Shown in pieces: positions 1-10,586 of a stretch of 64,000 nucleotides of DNA (positions are counted from its first letter, which is position 1; each line of letters starts with the position of its first letter). This stretch comes from Pictodentalium vernedei (taxonomy: Eukaryota; Mollusca; Scaphopoda; Dentaliida; Dentaliidae). The stretch lies in NCBI GenBank assembly GCA_031216915.1, contig CM062294.1, positions 395,055,217 to 395,119,216 of the forward strand, given 5' to 3'. The position numbers and the translations under genes are program-made. The notes beneath the pieces are model-generated. The model saw only the letters and a list, made by a program, of their open reading frames with translations, ran no database searches and was not told the DNA's origin.

Positions 1-425
1 GGGAAGTATGGGTAACTTCAACAGGCCGGACACGTGTGTAGATCGTACAAGGTAAGTCGGCGAGCTGTAGTCATTGGAAACGCCCACTTTATAAAATGAA
101 CTAATGCACCACTTCAAAAACAAGATGGTTCTGATTATTCAAGAATTTGGAGCCAAAAATAAGTGTCGATATATCTGGAGTAAATGGGAGTAAAGTGATA
201 GTGTTATTACGAACATATGAGATTATACCATTATAATACCATTATAATACCAGTTGTTGTTTATAATGCGAATGCTTCGCTTTTATGGAAGGGAGAGCTT
301 TACCGATTTTGAGTTACCCCATATGTGTATACCACAGGCTATATAACTATGAATAAGTGCATAATATAAAGTTACCATTGCTTCGCGTGGTAGTATTTTT
401 TCGCTTTATGCAATGCATAATTTAC
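1..425. other. Unassigned AT-rich sequence
   Basis: No open frame, tandem repeat or recognised element. It adjoins the truncated end of the LINE fragment that follows. Confidence 0.4.
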
Positions 426-760
426 TCAGGCTATTTTAGTGCATATTTGGTCAATGTGATACTTGTAAGATAGATGATCATACATCAAAATTCCCAAGAA
501 TTTCAAAGAAGTTTCAGTTTCATTCTGCCCCACCCTGTTTATTTTACGTTCGTTGATGTAAATATTACGATTCGTGAGAGTAACATTTTGTGTTGGATTT
601 ATTAAAATATATTTCGTTTTCTTTGCATTTAACATGAGTTCATTAATGGAGCACAATCAGAGATTTTGGCTAGTTCACTATTTACATAATTAGTCAAATG
701 ATTAATATCTTTACCCGAGGAAAAATACGGTGGTGTCATCGGATAGGGACAGGAAGGGTA
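426..760 (-). pseudogene. LINE reverse-transcriptase fragment (palm to thumb)
   Basis: The reverse strand encodes a short piece of a non-LTR reverse transcriptase. The open part (426-656) contains LNAKKTKYILINP followed by SLKFLGI, closely matching the segment LNASKTKYIVFNP...SLKFLGIS in LINE-2 of this window. Upstream on the same strand (about 656-760), in other frames, an SDDTTV catalytic-box remnant (usual form FADD) and GKDINHLTNYVNSEL can be read. At least two frameshifts separate these pieces, and similarity stops abruptly at 426. It is a dead, 5'- and 3'-truncated copy of the same broad LINE family as LINE-1 and LINE-2. Confidence 0.8.
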
Positions 761-1010
761 GGGAAGTGGAACGTATTATATCGGGTAATGTTGAATTCAC
801 ACAATATTCGTGGTATAAATGGTTACTATGAGGTGTAGAACTTTCTCATAATCCTTCTAAATATGAAAAATGATCAAACCACAATTATTCATCGAATGGT
901 TTCCATTCAAGTCTTCGACAATAAAACAGATGTTTCCTCTTCACTATTGCCCCATCTTCTGCTTATGTTGACAGATGTGCAGTGGCGTAGCTAAGGGGGT
1001 GGGGTGGGGG

Positions 1011-1345
1011 GTCCCTGAGGGGTCTTTGACCCCTAAATTTTTTGCTGCCTCCATATAAGAACATTGACCCAATGTAAGTTTCACTCAATAAACAGCCCCA
1101 AAATGGCCGCCAATATAGGGGCCACACGCGCTACAAATTCGCTCTTAGATCACTAAATTTTTTCAAATTTACTCGGGTATGTGTCCTGACTAGGACTCTC
1201 CGATCGTTGCCCACTCCACCACTCCCCTCCAGTTGTTGCCCCTCCATCCACTTCCCTTGTTAGTAGAGGCCCCCGAAACCCCGCTGGATAGGACATCCCT
1301 ATTTATAGTATCCTGGCTTCGCGCCTGCAGAGATATATGCTGTTT
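1011..1345 (+). repeat. Degenerate dispersed repeat, related to 28215-28560
   Basis: Shared blocks with 28.2-28.6 kb include 'gccaatata.ag.g.c.acac', a piece carrying CCGATCGTTGCCC (on the opposite strand at 28.4 kb), and the end 'ctggatagga.a.ccc.att.ata'. No TIR or coding capacity is visible, so the class is unknown. Confidence 0.4.
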
Positions 1346-1512
1346 TCGTTCATTGTGGGGTATGTAATTACTCTTGGGGTGATTATTACATTCGTAAGTG
1401 GAATGCATTGTATAATTCAATATTAACAGTTATTGTCTATGGCGGCATCTCTCCAAAATGGTAATTCAAAACGATTCTCGTCTCTATAGTTTGACTCCGG
1501 GGATGGTATCTA

Positions 1513-2137
1513 AGGGTATGTGCAAACTTCGATCAGCGTAGCGAGGAAAAGCTAAACAAAGCAAATAAGGACGAGCGGCGGGAGAAGCGAAGCGATTGTC
1601 ACTTTGTTCGCTTTAAAAACAAAATGGCGTATCTGCTGGCAAGACAAATGGTCATGCTTGAAAATTCGGCGCCGAGGTTAAATTTTCGGAGGAGAAATGT
1701 GCGGATACATGAAATAAATGCTTGCAGAGAAGAACTGGGGAAATATAATTTTTAAATGCTACAGCTGCGAAATGACGAGCAAACGTTTCAAGACTATATA
1801 AGAATGAAACCTTTGTATGTTTTCTGTCCTTTGAATCCCACAGCGTTTATCAATCCGTCGATATCCATTATTTTTCTGAGTACCCTATTTCCTGTGCGTT
1901 TTAAAAACTAGGATTCCAATCACAAACTTCACAAGAGTATATCGCGTTGCTATGACAATTCACTCGTGTTCGAGCGACCAAATCTAAAATTTTGTTTTCA
2001 TCGCTACACATGGCGTCGCTTCGCCCGTGGTGTGAACAGCAGCAAAGGAAAGCCAAGCATAAATATTATCAAGGAAATCGCCTAGTCCGTTTCGCTCTGC
2101 TTCGCTTCGCTAATCGCTTGCAGTTTGTACATTCCCA
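1513..2137. mobile_element. ISL2EU-like MITE (GGG termini, TA duplication)
   Basis: The left end reads GGGTATGTGCAAACT. The right end, reverse-complemented, reads GGGAATGTACAAACT. Both are flanked by TA (1511-1512 and 2138-2139). Inside both ends lie further inverted blocks rich in GCGAAGCGA. The interior has no transposase. GGG/CCC ends with a 2-bp duplication are typical of ISL2EU-type DNA transposons; the assignment is inferred from ends only. Confidence 0.5.
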
Positions 2138-2629
2138 TACTGTAATAAGTGTATCAGTTAGCATCAAACACTTTACAAAGTAAAACGACCGAATTTCCTC
2201 ATCGTATGTGCTTCAAAAACTATTGGTCGAAGCCGTGTCAGGCAGGATTGTTTTGGTATGACGCCGGGGTCAGGCGCTCTTGAAAAAACCCGAAGAGAAT
2301 GTCTTTGAAAAAGTTACTTTAGGTTACAATAGCCTAATTGTTTTCTCTTGCAGACACTGCCAACCGTGTCTCTTCATCTAATCAAGAACGTATGGGAGGA
2401 AATATTCCTATACCGAAGTTGCACATTATCTCATGTTAATAGTCCACCCGAAAATAAATTTGTCGCCGTGTGATTTCCAACTTCAAATTTTCTGTGTTTT
2501 TACTTGCTGAAAATTACTTTTTTTTTAGACCCTCAGAACTTGAGAGGCCAGCCATGACCAATATTTTGGATATTTTTTTCGAAACGACACTCAAGGGCGT
2601 CGCTTAGTGGAGTTTAGGGAGTGTTGACC

Positions 2630-2633
2630 CCCC

Positions 2634-2664
<31 letters not shown>

Positions 2665-2671
2665 ACACACA
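2630..2671. repeat. Compound (C)n(CA)n microsatellite
   Basis: A run of cytosines passes directly into alternating CA. This is low-complexity DNA that will assemble unreliably. Confidence 0.9.
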
Positions 2672-2959
2672 CTTCCCTAACTAATTTTTCCAGTCAGGAA
2701 TTTTCGCCAAGATTGGGGTCTGAGATATCAGTTGTCTCTTGCTAGTAATCCTATACTGTCTCAAAACACTGGATTTGTTACGTGGACCTGTGTCACACAC
2801 ACAGTTAGTCATCGAAATGGAGGTCCATAGTTGCCGATTCGGTCTGCTGGGGACCAATCTGGAGTACCGTTACGCACCGTGTTCATAAAATAAAATGTTG
2901 CATCAAGACTACTGCACGTATATTTTTTGTATTCACTAATATACAAAAAAATACATTTT

Positions 2960-3100
2960 CAAAGAAGTCTTGAGTTTTTGAATTATAATCCCGACTGATA
3001 TTCCAACTACATCATCAAGGCATGCCTTCAACGAAGTCATGCCTTGATGATATAGCTGGATTATTTGATCATTCAGGACTTGAGCCACTGCAGTTGGAAG
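2960..3100. repeat. Palindromic element, copy 1 of 2
   Basis: A near-perfect palindrome, CATCATCAAGGCATG...CATGCCTTGATGAT, sits inside longer imperfect inverted flanks ('atcccgactgatat' and 'gatcattcaggac'). A second copy is at 16.9 kb. It is probably the centre of a foldback MITE. Confidence 0.55.
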
Positions 3101-3197
3101 GTACAAATCAGGTTTATATCCCCATGCGGCCATCTTCGCGCTGCCCCAGCCGACGCTTAAGTTTTTTATTGATGGTTTCAAAGGCATAATCGCTAGG

Positions 3198-3230
3198 GGT
3201 GGGGGGGGGGGGTGGGGGGGGGGGGTGTTT
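3198..3230. repeat. Poly-G tract
   Basis: A guanine-rich homopolymer run interrupted by single T. Confidence 0.8.
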
Positions 3231-3268
3231 CATACATATAGGCTATTGTAACGTTTTGATCACAAGAC

Positions 3269-3630
3269 GGGGATCGCGGTGGCTCAGTAGGTAGAGGTGC
3301 AGGCTGCAAGCCGAGAGGTCCTCGGTTCGAATCCCACCTGCAGCAACAGCGTTGTGTCCTTGGTCAAGACACTTCATCTCCATTGCCCGCGTGGGGGCAC
3401 GGTGGCGTTGTGTACTAAGGCGTACTGCACGTCGATGGTGCACTTGTCGTCAACCAATGCTAACCCTGCTTGTGTGGAGTTAGTATGTTGGGGAGCTGAC
3501 AGTTGCTCGCCGTTACTCGGTGGTTCTCTCCGGGTACTCCGGCTTCCTCCACCCGTAAAACTGTCACCGTCATGATTAGCCATTGTGCATAAATATGTGA
3601 CCTTAAACACCAATGAATAAATAAATAAAT
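3269..3630 (+). mobile_element. Full-length tRNA-derived SINE with 11-bp TSD
   Basis: The element is flanked by GATCACAAGAC at 3258-3268 and 3631-3641. Its head is tRNA-like, with an A-box-like TGGCTCAGTAGG at 3280-3291 and a B-box GGTTCGAATCC at 3324-3334, which suggests RNA polymerase III transcription. The body contains 'cacgtcgatggtgcac' and 'ggttctctccgggtactccg', and the tail ends in (AATA)n. This copy is the reference for the other SINEs in the window. It encodes no protein; SINEs rely on a LINE reverse transcriptase for mobility. Confidence 0.88.
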
Positions 3631-3671
3631 GATCACAAGACACTTCATTTTATTTTTTGCCCAGTCTCAGC

Positions 3672-3728
3672 TTCTAATAAGGAATGATCGTTTGAAATAG
3701 ACAGAAACATACGATCATTCCTTATAAT
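3672..3728. repeat. Short inverted repeat
   Basis: AGGAATGATCGT and ACGATCATTCCT form a hairpin with a loop of about 20 nt. Its function is unknown. Confidence 0.5.
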
Positions 3729-4375
3729 TAAACGTGAGAGGCAGTAAGTTTATTCACTCTCTACTTTGAGGAGTTAAAATGAAAACCAGGTCGCATCATG
3801 CTTCCTAGTGATAAAAAAGGCATAGTTTTCTAAAATTTTGTTTGAAATAACGATACATTTCGCTGAAACAAGTTCTTGTGTCATTAAAACTTTTATTGAC
3901 CAATGAATTGCATAAGTTAAAAGGAAAGTCATAGGCCACGCCCACACAAACTTCAATCTCCTTTTCCACTTGATGGGAGGGTGTTGTGATTCAAAGCAAC
4001 ACTGAGTTAAATTTAATTCTGATCTTGACCATTTCCTGAGAAACTGACAACGCAGTTTATAAATGTGGAGTTCGACATAAACCCAGATGACATGAAGTTG
4101 GTTGAACTCTTTCTCAGAAAGAGTTCGTTCAGGCTATTTGGAAATTGGAAAGTTTTGTTCGCTTGAGTTTCGTTTGTGGATTATTATGACAGGCTATTGT
4201 TGACGTTTGATTTGGGTAAAACGATGAACGCAGACGATCACCCATTGCATATACATGTAGACAAACTGAACATGGGACGAAAAGCATAAGGATTTCATTG
4301 TTTATTAAATTTTATTTTGAAAGTCTTTTTAATATGATGAGATAAATGTTAATTACTTTTCATGCTGAAACAATA

Positions 4376-4883
4376 GATCATTTTTACATAGCGCCATCTT
4401 ACATCCGGGCTCGATATGCCCGCCGAAACCAGCCATTCAGATTTGTTACTAAAATGGCACCCACGTCTGCTGCACTGTGCTGAACGCTGCATTGATATCG
4501 TTTGTTTTTGGTATTGCCGTCGTTCTTTGTGACAGAATTCGATTGTGTGCCTGCCTGCCGTTCTTGGAACGAAACATTTTAGTTTTAAAGAAGCCGAAGG
4601 TATATTGTAGCAGAGAGTTGTGACGAACGTCGGAACGAACATGAAAGATTGTAACATCGCAAAATACCCAAATATCTAACTGGACCCTTTGTTCTCTTTG
4701 GGGATGAGAACAAACGCAGATCAGGTAAATTGTCGAATTTTAATTGATAAAACGGAGACGAAAAACGAAGCTTTCAATGCCGATCAGCAGTTCAGTGTAG
4801 GTGTGTGCAATGTTATTAAATAAAGCCGGTTTGTGGGGGCATATGGAGTCCCGGATGTAAAATAGCGCTATGTAAAAATGATC
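4376..4883. mobile_element. MITE with ~60-bp terminal inverted repeats, TA-flanked
   Basis: The ends begin GATCATTTTTACATAGCGC on both strands. Pairing continues inward through ACATCCGGG and ATATGCCC with few mismatches. TA lies on both sides (4374-4375 and 4884-4885). The 508-bp interior has no transposase. The TA target suggests a Tc1/mariner relative, by ends only. The minus-strand open frames inside are incidental. Confidence 0.6.
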
Positions 4884-5166
4884 TATGTGAGCGTGCAGGG
4901 GTTCTTTTCTATTCACACTGTGCAACATAATTTTCAAGACAGATATTGGGGGCGTGGGTTAGGGCGGGTCTAAATGCGTTTTGTTTGTTCATTGTGTTAT
5001 GAAAAAAAGAAAGAAATACTTTAGCCAATCATTTTGCCCGAAAATGCCTCAGATATTGTACCAAAGAAAAGCATTTTAGAAAAAAGAAAAACAAGCACAC
5101 ATTTTCGCTGATGATCCTCTCGAATGCAATCGGCTGAAATTTGCTCATGTCTCCAAAATGTTTTTC

Positions 5167-5520
5167 CTTAGAATTAAATTTATCTTGGTTAAACTCCTCT
5201 TTTACTTAATGTAAAGGCCAAAAACCGGCCATCACTATTCTCAAAAAAATTCTCCAATTAATTTTCATTATTTTTTCATTTTTTGTCTCAAAAACATAGG
5301 TTATGACCCCTCGTTGGAACGAGCTCGTCGAGCTCATTCCAACGAGGGGTCATAACTATGTTTTTGAGCCAAAATATGAACAAATGAGTTATTCAAGAAT
5401 TTCTTCTGCAAGTGCCGTCTGCTTTTCGTGTTAGGTAAAGGGTTAAGATTTGGTGTTTTTCTCAGCCAGTTATTTAGAACTCGATTTATCTTGGTTAAAC
5501 TGCTATTATATGTGTTGGTG
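5167..5520. repeat. Duplicated ~70-bp host segment around a TTAA MITE
   Basis: The segment 'atttatcttggttaaact' occurs at about 5180 and again at about 5485. 'ggtgttt.tctcag' is also repeated nearby. The MITE appears to sit within one copy of a local tandem duplication. Confidence 0.45.
5190..5446. mobile_element. TTAA-type palindromic MITE, subfamily A (degenerate left end)
   Basis: The right end reads TTAGGTAAAGGG-TTAA. The left end 'cttttacttaatgtaaagg' is a decayed form of CCCTTTACCCAACG. The centre is a long palindrome around AACGAGCTCGTCGAGCTC. TTAA targets with CCC-starting TIRs are typical of piggyBac-type transposons. There is no coding capacity. Confidence 0.7.
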
Positions 5521-5883
5521 TTTTCTCAGCTAGTTATTTTGTACTATGTCTTACTTAGCACATGCGCCCGCCATCTATAATACCCTCAACTCTAAAAAAT
5601 ACCAAATGGGCTTATGACACTTCTCAGACTAGAATATTCAAAAACTGTAAAACAACGAATAATTTATCGATCTTGTTTAAATAAATGGCAGAATAAGGTT
5701 CTATTCACACAGCTATCGCCACTTCGAGACAAAGTTTGAAAAACATAGTTTTGACCTTCATTGTTTACCAATTTTTACATCGCGAACACAAAAAGCATCA
5801 AGTATCGATCGTGTTTATGTGGCATTCGTCCAATGAAGCTTTCTGTATAAATGGTGATTGGTCAACAAACCATCACTTCTGCT

Positions 5884-5939
5884 GTTCGAATCCCACCTGC
5901 GACAACCGAGTTGTGGCCTTGGGCAAGACACTTCATCCC
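5884..5939 (+). mobile_element. 5'-truncated SINE, left part (split by foldback element)
   Basis: The SINE begins inside the B-box (GTTCGAATCCC) directly after the TSD ATCACTTCTGCT (5872-5883). It runs to CATCCC, where the giant foldback element inserted. It resumes at 10275 and ends before the matching TSD at 10521-10532. Confidence 0.85.
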
Positions 5940-5989
5940 AGTAGTATGTAATGTGGTTTTGACGGATGGTTTTGGGGACCCCGGTGGGG

Positions 5990-6200
5990 GACCCCGGAAG
6001 TGACGCCATGTCACGTCACCTAGTGGCGTCATGTTGTGTTGTCATGGTAACCCGCGTGAGCGGCCATCTTGTGACGTCATTGTCATAGTGATGGGTGATG
6101 TGAGTGCGCATGCGCAGCACGTGTTGTTAAGGTGATACGTGTTTCCGTCGTCCATTTTATATACTGGAGGCCGCCATCTTGGTTTCTATGGTAGCACGTG
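5990..6200. promoter_or_regulatory. Promoter-like motif cluster in left arm, copy 1
   Basis: Within 200 bp lie an X-box/RFX-like GTTGTCATGGTAAC (6038-6051), CCATCTTG, a full CRE TGACGTCA (6072-6079), an NRF1-like TGCGCATGCGCA (6105-6116), CACGTG and a YY1-like GCCGCCATCTTG (6170-6181). The motifs are read directly; promoter activity is inference. Confidence 0.5.
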
Positions 6201-6659
6201 ATTGCTATGTTATGTTACCCAAAGACCTACAATAAGACGGGGTATGTCCGGAGGGTGTGTTCGATTGTAGAAGGTAAATATAATTACCACAAACAACCCG
6301 ACAATCCTTCCAAATCACCAAAATCTATCCCAACTTTTACTATTTCGAATTCTTTCAGAATTCTCTGCTTCTATCTATATATGTAATAGTTATCGTTTAT
6401 CTGGCCATGTTCCTTTATTCTAGAGTATACTCCAGTAACGTAGAAGAGCCTATTAGTTGGAACAGCTTTGCTTATTATTACTATATTTAGCTATTTTGGT
6501 CTATTATTGTTAGTTCTGATCCTATTCCAAGTACTCTTGTTGTTTCATTTATCTAGATCATTTATAACCAATCAGATTGCTTGCTTTCCCATAATCTGTA
6601 TATAGAGTTATCTCCCCTGTGTAAAATAAAAGCCTATATCCAATGGCCATATCCCATGG

Positions 6660-7370
6660 AATCCCATTGTTGGGAAACACCAAAGACCCATGGCTATGGA
6701 ATCCCTTTTTTGTTGTATGAGGCCACGAGGGCTATGTAAAAGCCCTCAATGATTCCTCATTTATTATCCCTCATACCCTCATTGAATTTTGAGGTTATGA
6801 GGACCTTGAAAAATCCCTCAATGAGGTATAATTTACTACGACTCTTAGCCTCATTTCAGTATTTAACAGGTATATCCTATGGAATCCCATTTTGGAAAAC
6901 GCCTGTGACTGTGGAATCCCTTTTTGGTCGTATGAGGCCATGAGGGCTATGTAAAAGCCCTCAATGAGGCCTCATTTATTATCCCTCATAGCCTCATTGA
7001 ATTTTGAGGTTATGAGGGCCTTGAAAAATCCCTCAATGAGGCATAATTTACTACGACTCTTAGCCTCATTTCAGTATGTAACAGGTATATCCTATGGAAT
7101 CCCATTTTGGAAAACGCCTGTGACTGTGGAATCCCTTTTTTGTCGTATGAGGCCATGAGGGCTATGTAAAAGTCCTCAATGAGGCCTCATTTATTATCCC
7201 TCATACCCTCATTGAATTTTGAGGTTATGAGGGCCTTGAAAAATCCCTCAATGAGGTATAATTTACTACGACTCTTAGCCTCATCTCGGTATTTGAGGAT
7301 ACATATTGCCTGGTATTGTATTATTCGAGGATACCTACTACAGAATCCCTTTTTTGTCGTATGAGGCCAT
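6660..7370. repeat. 215-bp tandem repeat, three units (left arm)
   Basis: Three units of 215 bp start near 6749, 6964 and 7179 ('cctcatttattatccctcat'). The right arm holds only two such units. The in-frame peptides produced by the repeat are not considered real genes. Confidence 0.85.
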
Positions 7371-7859
7371 GAGGGCTATGTAAAAAAGCACGATGTGATA
7401 CAATGTGTCCTCGCACAAAAGCACATGCTTTATGTGCCGATATGTGCTTATGTGAAAAGGCACAATGCGACCCAATGTGCCCTACCACATAGGCACATAC
7501 GGGTATTTGAGGATACCTATAGTCAAGTATTGTATTATTTGAGGGTACCTATCTAGGATACCTTCTGGAGAATCCCTTTTTGTCATATGTGCTTATGTGA
7601 AAAAAGCACAATGTGACACAATGTGCCCTAGCACATAAGCACATGCTTTATGTGCCGATATGTGCTAATGTGAAAAGGCACAATGTGACACAATGTGGTC
7701 TAGCACATAGGCACATACGACCAAAATGGGATTCTATAGCCACAGGTGTTTTTCAAAAGGGATTCTTGAAAAGGGATTCCGTAAAATGGAATTCCTATCC
7801 AACTCCGTAAAATATGGATTCCGTGTTTTAACATCGACACTCGAGGGTATGGAAAGGGA

Positions 7860-8573
7860 CTGATAAAGCCTAATTCATCAACTACAACAAGAACCCGAAC
7901 AGATACAACTGACAACCAAGATCGAAGGGAACACAACATAAACTTTGATTTAATCTTAACGCCCAATATATACAATACAATTTTTAACCTGAATGGACTG
8001 TAACCCCTAAATACTACATGCAACAACCTAACTAAACAGACGAAACATGAACGAATATCGAACTAGTTGGAAATAACTGAACAGAACCAACTCAACCACA
8101 GTTGAACTGGTGAAGTCGCAGTGAACGAAGATCCAACACAACCAAGATCGAAGAGAACAGAACAAATTGAAGAAAATATCGACCTGATCTGATCGAATAT
8201 AAGCAAACTCGAAGTGAATTGAACATAAAAAATGAACAAAGATCCAACACAGCCAAGATCCAAATGAACATAACATAACAAAGTGAACGTAGATCGAACT
8301 GATCTGATTAAACACAACCAAGATCCAAGTCAGCATAACAAAGTTTTCAACTGAATAACCCAATGATAACCCTCTTGAACTGAACAAAATTGAATGAACC
8401 CTCTGAAGCCAATGCAGTTTTTAACTATAACCCAGTGTAAACCCCTTTGAAGCCAATACAGTTTTGAACTATAACCTAAATGAAGGTATTAACACCCTTT
8501 GAACTGAATGAATTCTAAACTTAATCAATTTTAACTGAATGAACTACAACCCATTGAACCGAATTCTTCTAAT
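7860..8573. other. Loop of giant foldback element, copy 1
   Basis: AC-rich spacer made of degenerate repeats of 'gaactgaa', 'aaccaagatcgaa' and 'ataacccaatg'. Minus-strand open frames (up to 119 codons) arise from this low-complexity composition and match no domain I know. Confidence 0.6.
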
Positions 8574-9064
8574 AGGGAAGGGGAATACCCTCGAGTGTCG
8601 ATGTTAAAACACGGAATCCATATTTTACGGAGTCGGATAGGAATTCCATTTTACGGAATCCCTTTTCAAGAATCCCTTTTGAAAAACACCTGTGGCTATG
8701 GAATCCCATTTTGGTCGTATGTGCCTATGTGCTAGAGCACATTGTGTCACATTGTGCCTTTTCACATAGGCACATATCGGCACATAAAGCATGTGCTTAT
8801 GTGCTAGGGCACATTGTGTCACGTTGTGCTTTTTCACATAAGCACATATGACAAAATGGGGTTCTCCAGAAGGTATCCTAGATAGGTACCCTCAGATAAT
8901 ACAATACTAGACTATAGGTATCCTCAAATACCCGTATGTGCCTATGTGATAGGGCATATTGTGTCACATTGTGCCTTTTCACATAAGCACATATCGGCAC
9001 ATAAAGCATGTGCTTTTGTGCTAGGACACATTGTGTCACATTGTGCTTTTTTACATAGCCCTCA

Positions 9065-9480
9065 TGGCCTCATACGACAAAAAAGGGATTCTCTAGTAGG
9101 TATCCTCGAATAATACAGTACCAGGCAATAGGTATCCTCAAATACCGAGATGAGGCTAAGAGTCGTAGTAAATTATACCTCATTGAGGGATTTTTCAAGG
9201 CCCTCATAACCTCAAAATTCAATGAGGCTATGAGGGATAATAAATGAGGCCTCATTGAGGGCTTTTACATAGCCCTCATGGCATCATACGACAAAAAAGG
9301 GATTCCACTGTCACAGGCGTTTTCCAAAATGGTATTCCATAGGATATATCTGTTAAATACTGAAATGAGGCTAAGAGTCGTAGTAAATTATACCTCATTG
9401 AGGAATTTTTCAAGGTCCTCATAACCTCAAAATTCAATGAGGGTATGAGGAATAATAAATGAGGACTCATTGAGGGCTTT
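9065..9480. repeat. 215-bp tandem repeat, two units (right arm)
   Basis: Inverted counterpart of the left-arm repeat with one unit fewer. This accounts for nearly all of the ~225-bp length difference between the arms. Confidence 0.8.
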
Positions 9481-10019
9481 TACATAGAACTCATGGCCTC
9501 ATACAACAAAAAAGGGATTCCATAGACACGGGTGTTTCCCAAAAATGGGATTCCATGGGATATGGCCATTGGATATAGGCTTTTATTTTACACAGGGGAG
9601 ATAACTCTGTATACAGATTATGGGAAAGCAAGCAATCTGATTGGTTATAAATGATCTAGATAAAGGAAACAACGAGAGTACTTGGAATATGATCAGAACT
9701 AACAATAATAGACCAAAATAGCTAAATATAGTAATAATAAGCAAAGCTGTTCTAACTAATAGGCTCTTCTACGTTACTGGAGTATACTCTAGAAAAAAGG
9801 AACATGGCCAGATAAACGATAACTATTACATATATAGATAGAAGCAGAGAATTCTGAAAGAATTCGAAATAGTAAAAGTTGGGATAGATTTTGGTGATTT
9901 GGAAGGATTGTCGGGTTGTTTGTGGTAATTAGATTTACCCTTCTACAATCGAACACACCCTCCAAACATACCCCGTCTTATTGTAGGTCTTTGGGTAACA
10001 TAGCAATCACGTGCTACCA

Positions 10020-10210
10020 TAGCAACCAAGATGGCGGCCTCCAGTATACAAAATGGACGACGGAAACACGTATCACCCTAACAACACGTGCTGCGCATGC
10101 GCACTCACATCACCCATCACCATGACAATGACGTCACAAGATGGCCGCTCACGCGGGTTACCATGACAACACAACATGGCGCCACTAGGTCACGTGACAT
10201 GACGCCACTT
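10020..10210. promoter_or_regulatory. Promoter-like motif cluster in right arm, copy 1
   Basis: Mirror of the left cluster: CAAGATGGCGGC (10027-10038), TGCGCATGCGCA (10092-10103), TGACGTCA (10129-10136), GTTACCATGACAAC (10157-10170) and CACGTG (10191-10196). Confidence 0.5.
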
Positions 10211-10274
10211 CCGGGGTCCCCCACCGGGGTCCCCCAAACCATCCCTCAAAACCACTTTACATACTACTCATCCC

Positions 10275-10520
10275 AATTGCCCACGCGGGGGCACGATGGC
10301 GTTGTGTACTAAGGCGTACTGCACGTCGATGGTGCACTTGTCTTAAACCAATGCTAATCCTGCTTGTGTAGAGTTAGGACGTTGGGGAGTCTGACGGTTT
10401 CTCGCCGTTGCTAGGTGGTTCTCCCCGGGTACTCTGGCTTCCTCCACCCGTAAAACTATCCGACACGAGGTGACCCTGGCTGTCGAAAGTGTCGCTAAAC
10501 CCCACTAAATAAATACAAAT
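10275..10520 (+). mobile_element. 5'-truncated SINE, right part
   Basis: Continues from 5939 after the duplicated CATCCC. It contains the SINE body ('cacgtcgatggtgcac', 'ggttctccccgggtactctg') and an AAATAAATAC tail. The following TSD ATCACTTCTGCT (10521-10532) matches 5872-5883. Confidence 0.85.
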
Positions 10521-10586
10521 ATCACTTCTGCTTTGGCCTTCACTGTGGTTTATTCAATACCTCGTTTGTATCTACTACGTAGATGC

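Larger units (their letters stand above)
5940..10268. mobile_element. Giant foldback element, copy 1 (Maverick/Polinton-like ends)
   Basis: A 4.3-kb element consisting of two long inverted arms (5940-7859 and 8574-10268) around a 0.7-kb loop. The terminus is AGTAGTATGTAA on each strand. A perfect 6-bp duplication, CATCCC, lies at 5934-5939 and 10269-10274, and removing the element restores an uninterrupted SINE. A 6-bp TSD, long TIRs and 5'-AG termini are the hallmarks of Maverick/Polinton elements. No polymerase, integrase, ATPase or capsid gene is present, so if the assignment is right this is a non-autonomous derivative. Foldback elements of another superfamily remain possible. Confidence 0.75.

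Noticed and set aside
3271..3343. Functional tRNA gene
   Set aside because: A- and B-boxes are present, but the sequence is the head of a SINE with its own TSD; tRNA stems are not properly formed.
6749..7364. Three similar 61-64-codon frames in tandem
   Set aside because: Produced by the 215-bp tandem repeat; the arm sequence is non-coding and the frames are not closed by independent signals.
8028..8387. Minus-strand frame of 119 codons in the foldback loop
   Set aside because: Low-complexity repeats on the DNA level explain it; no domain, and copy 2 of the element lacks it.
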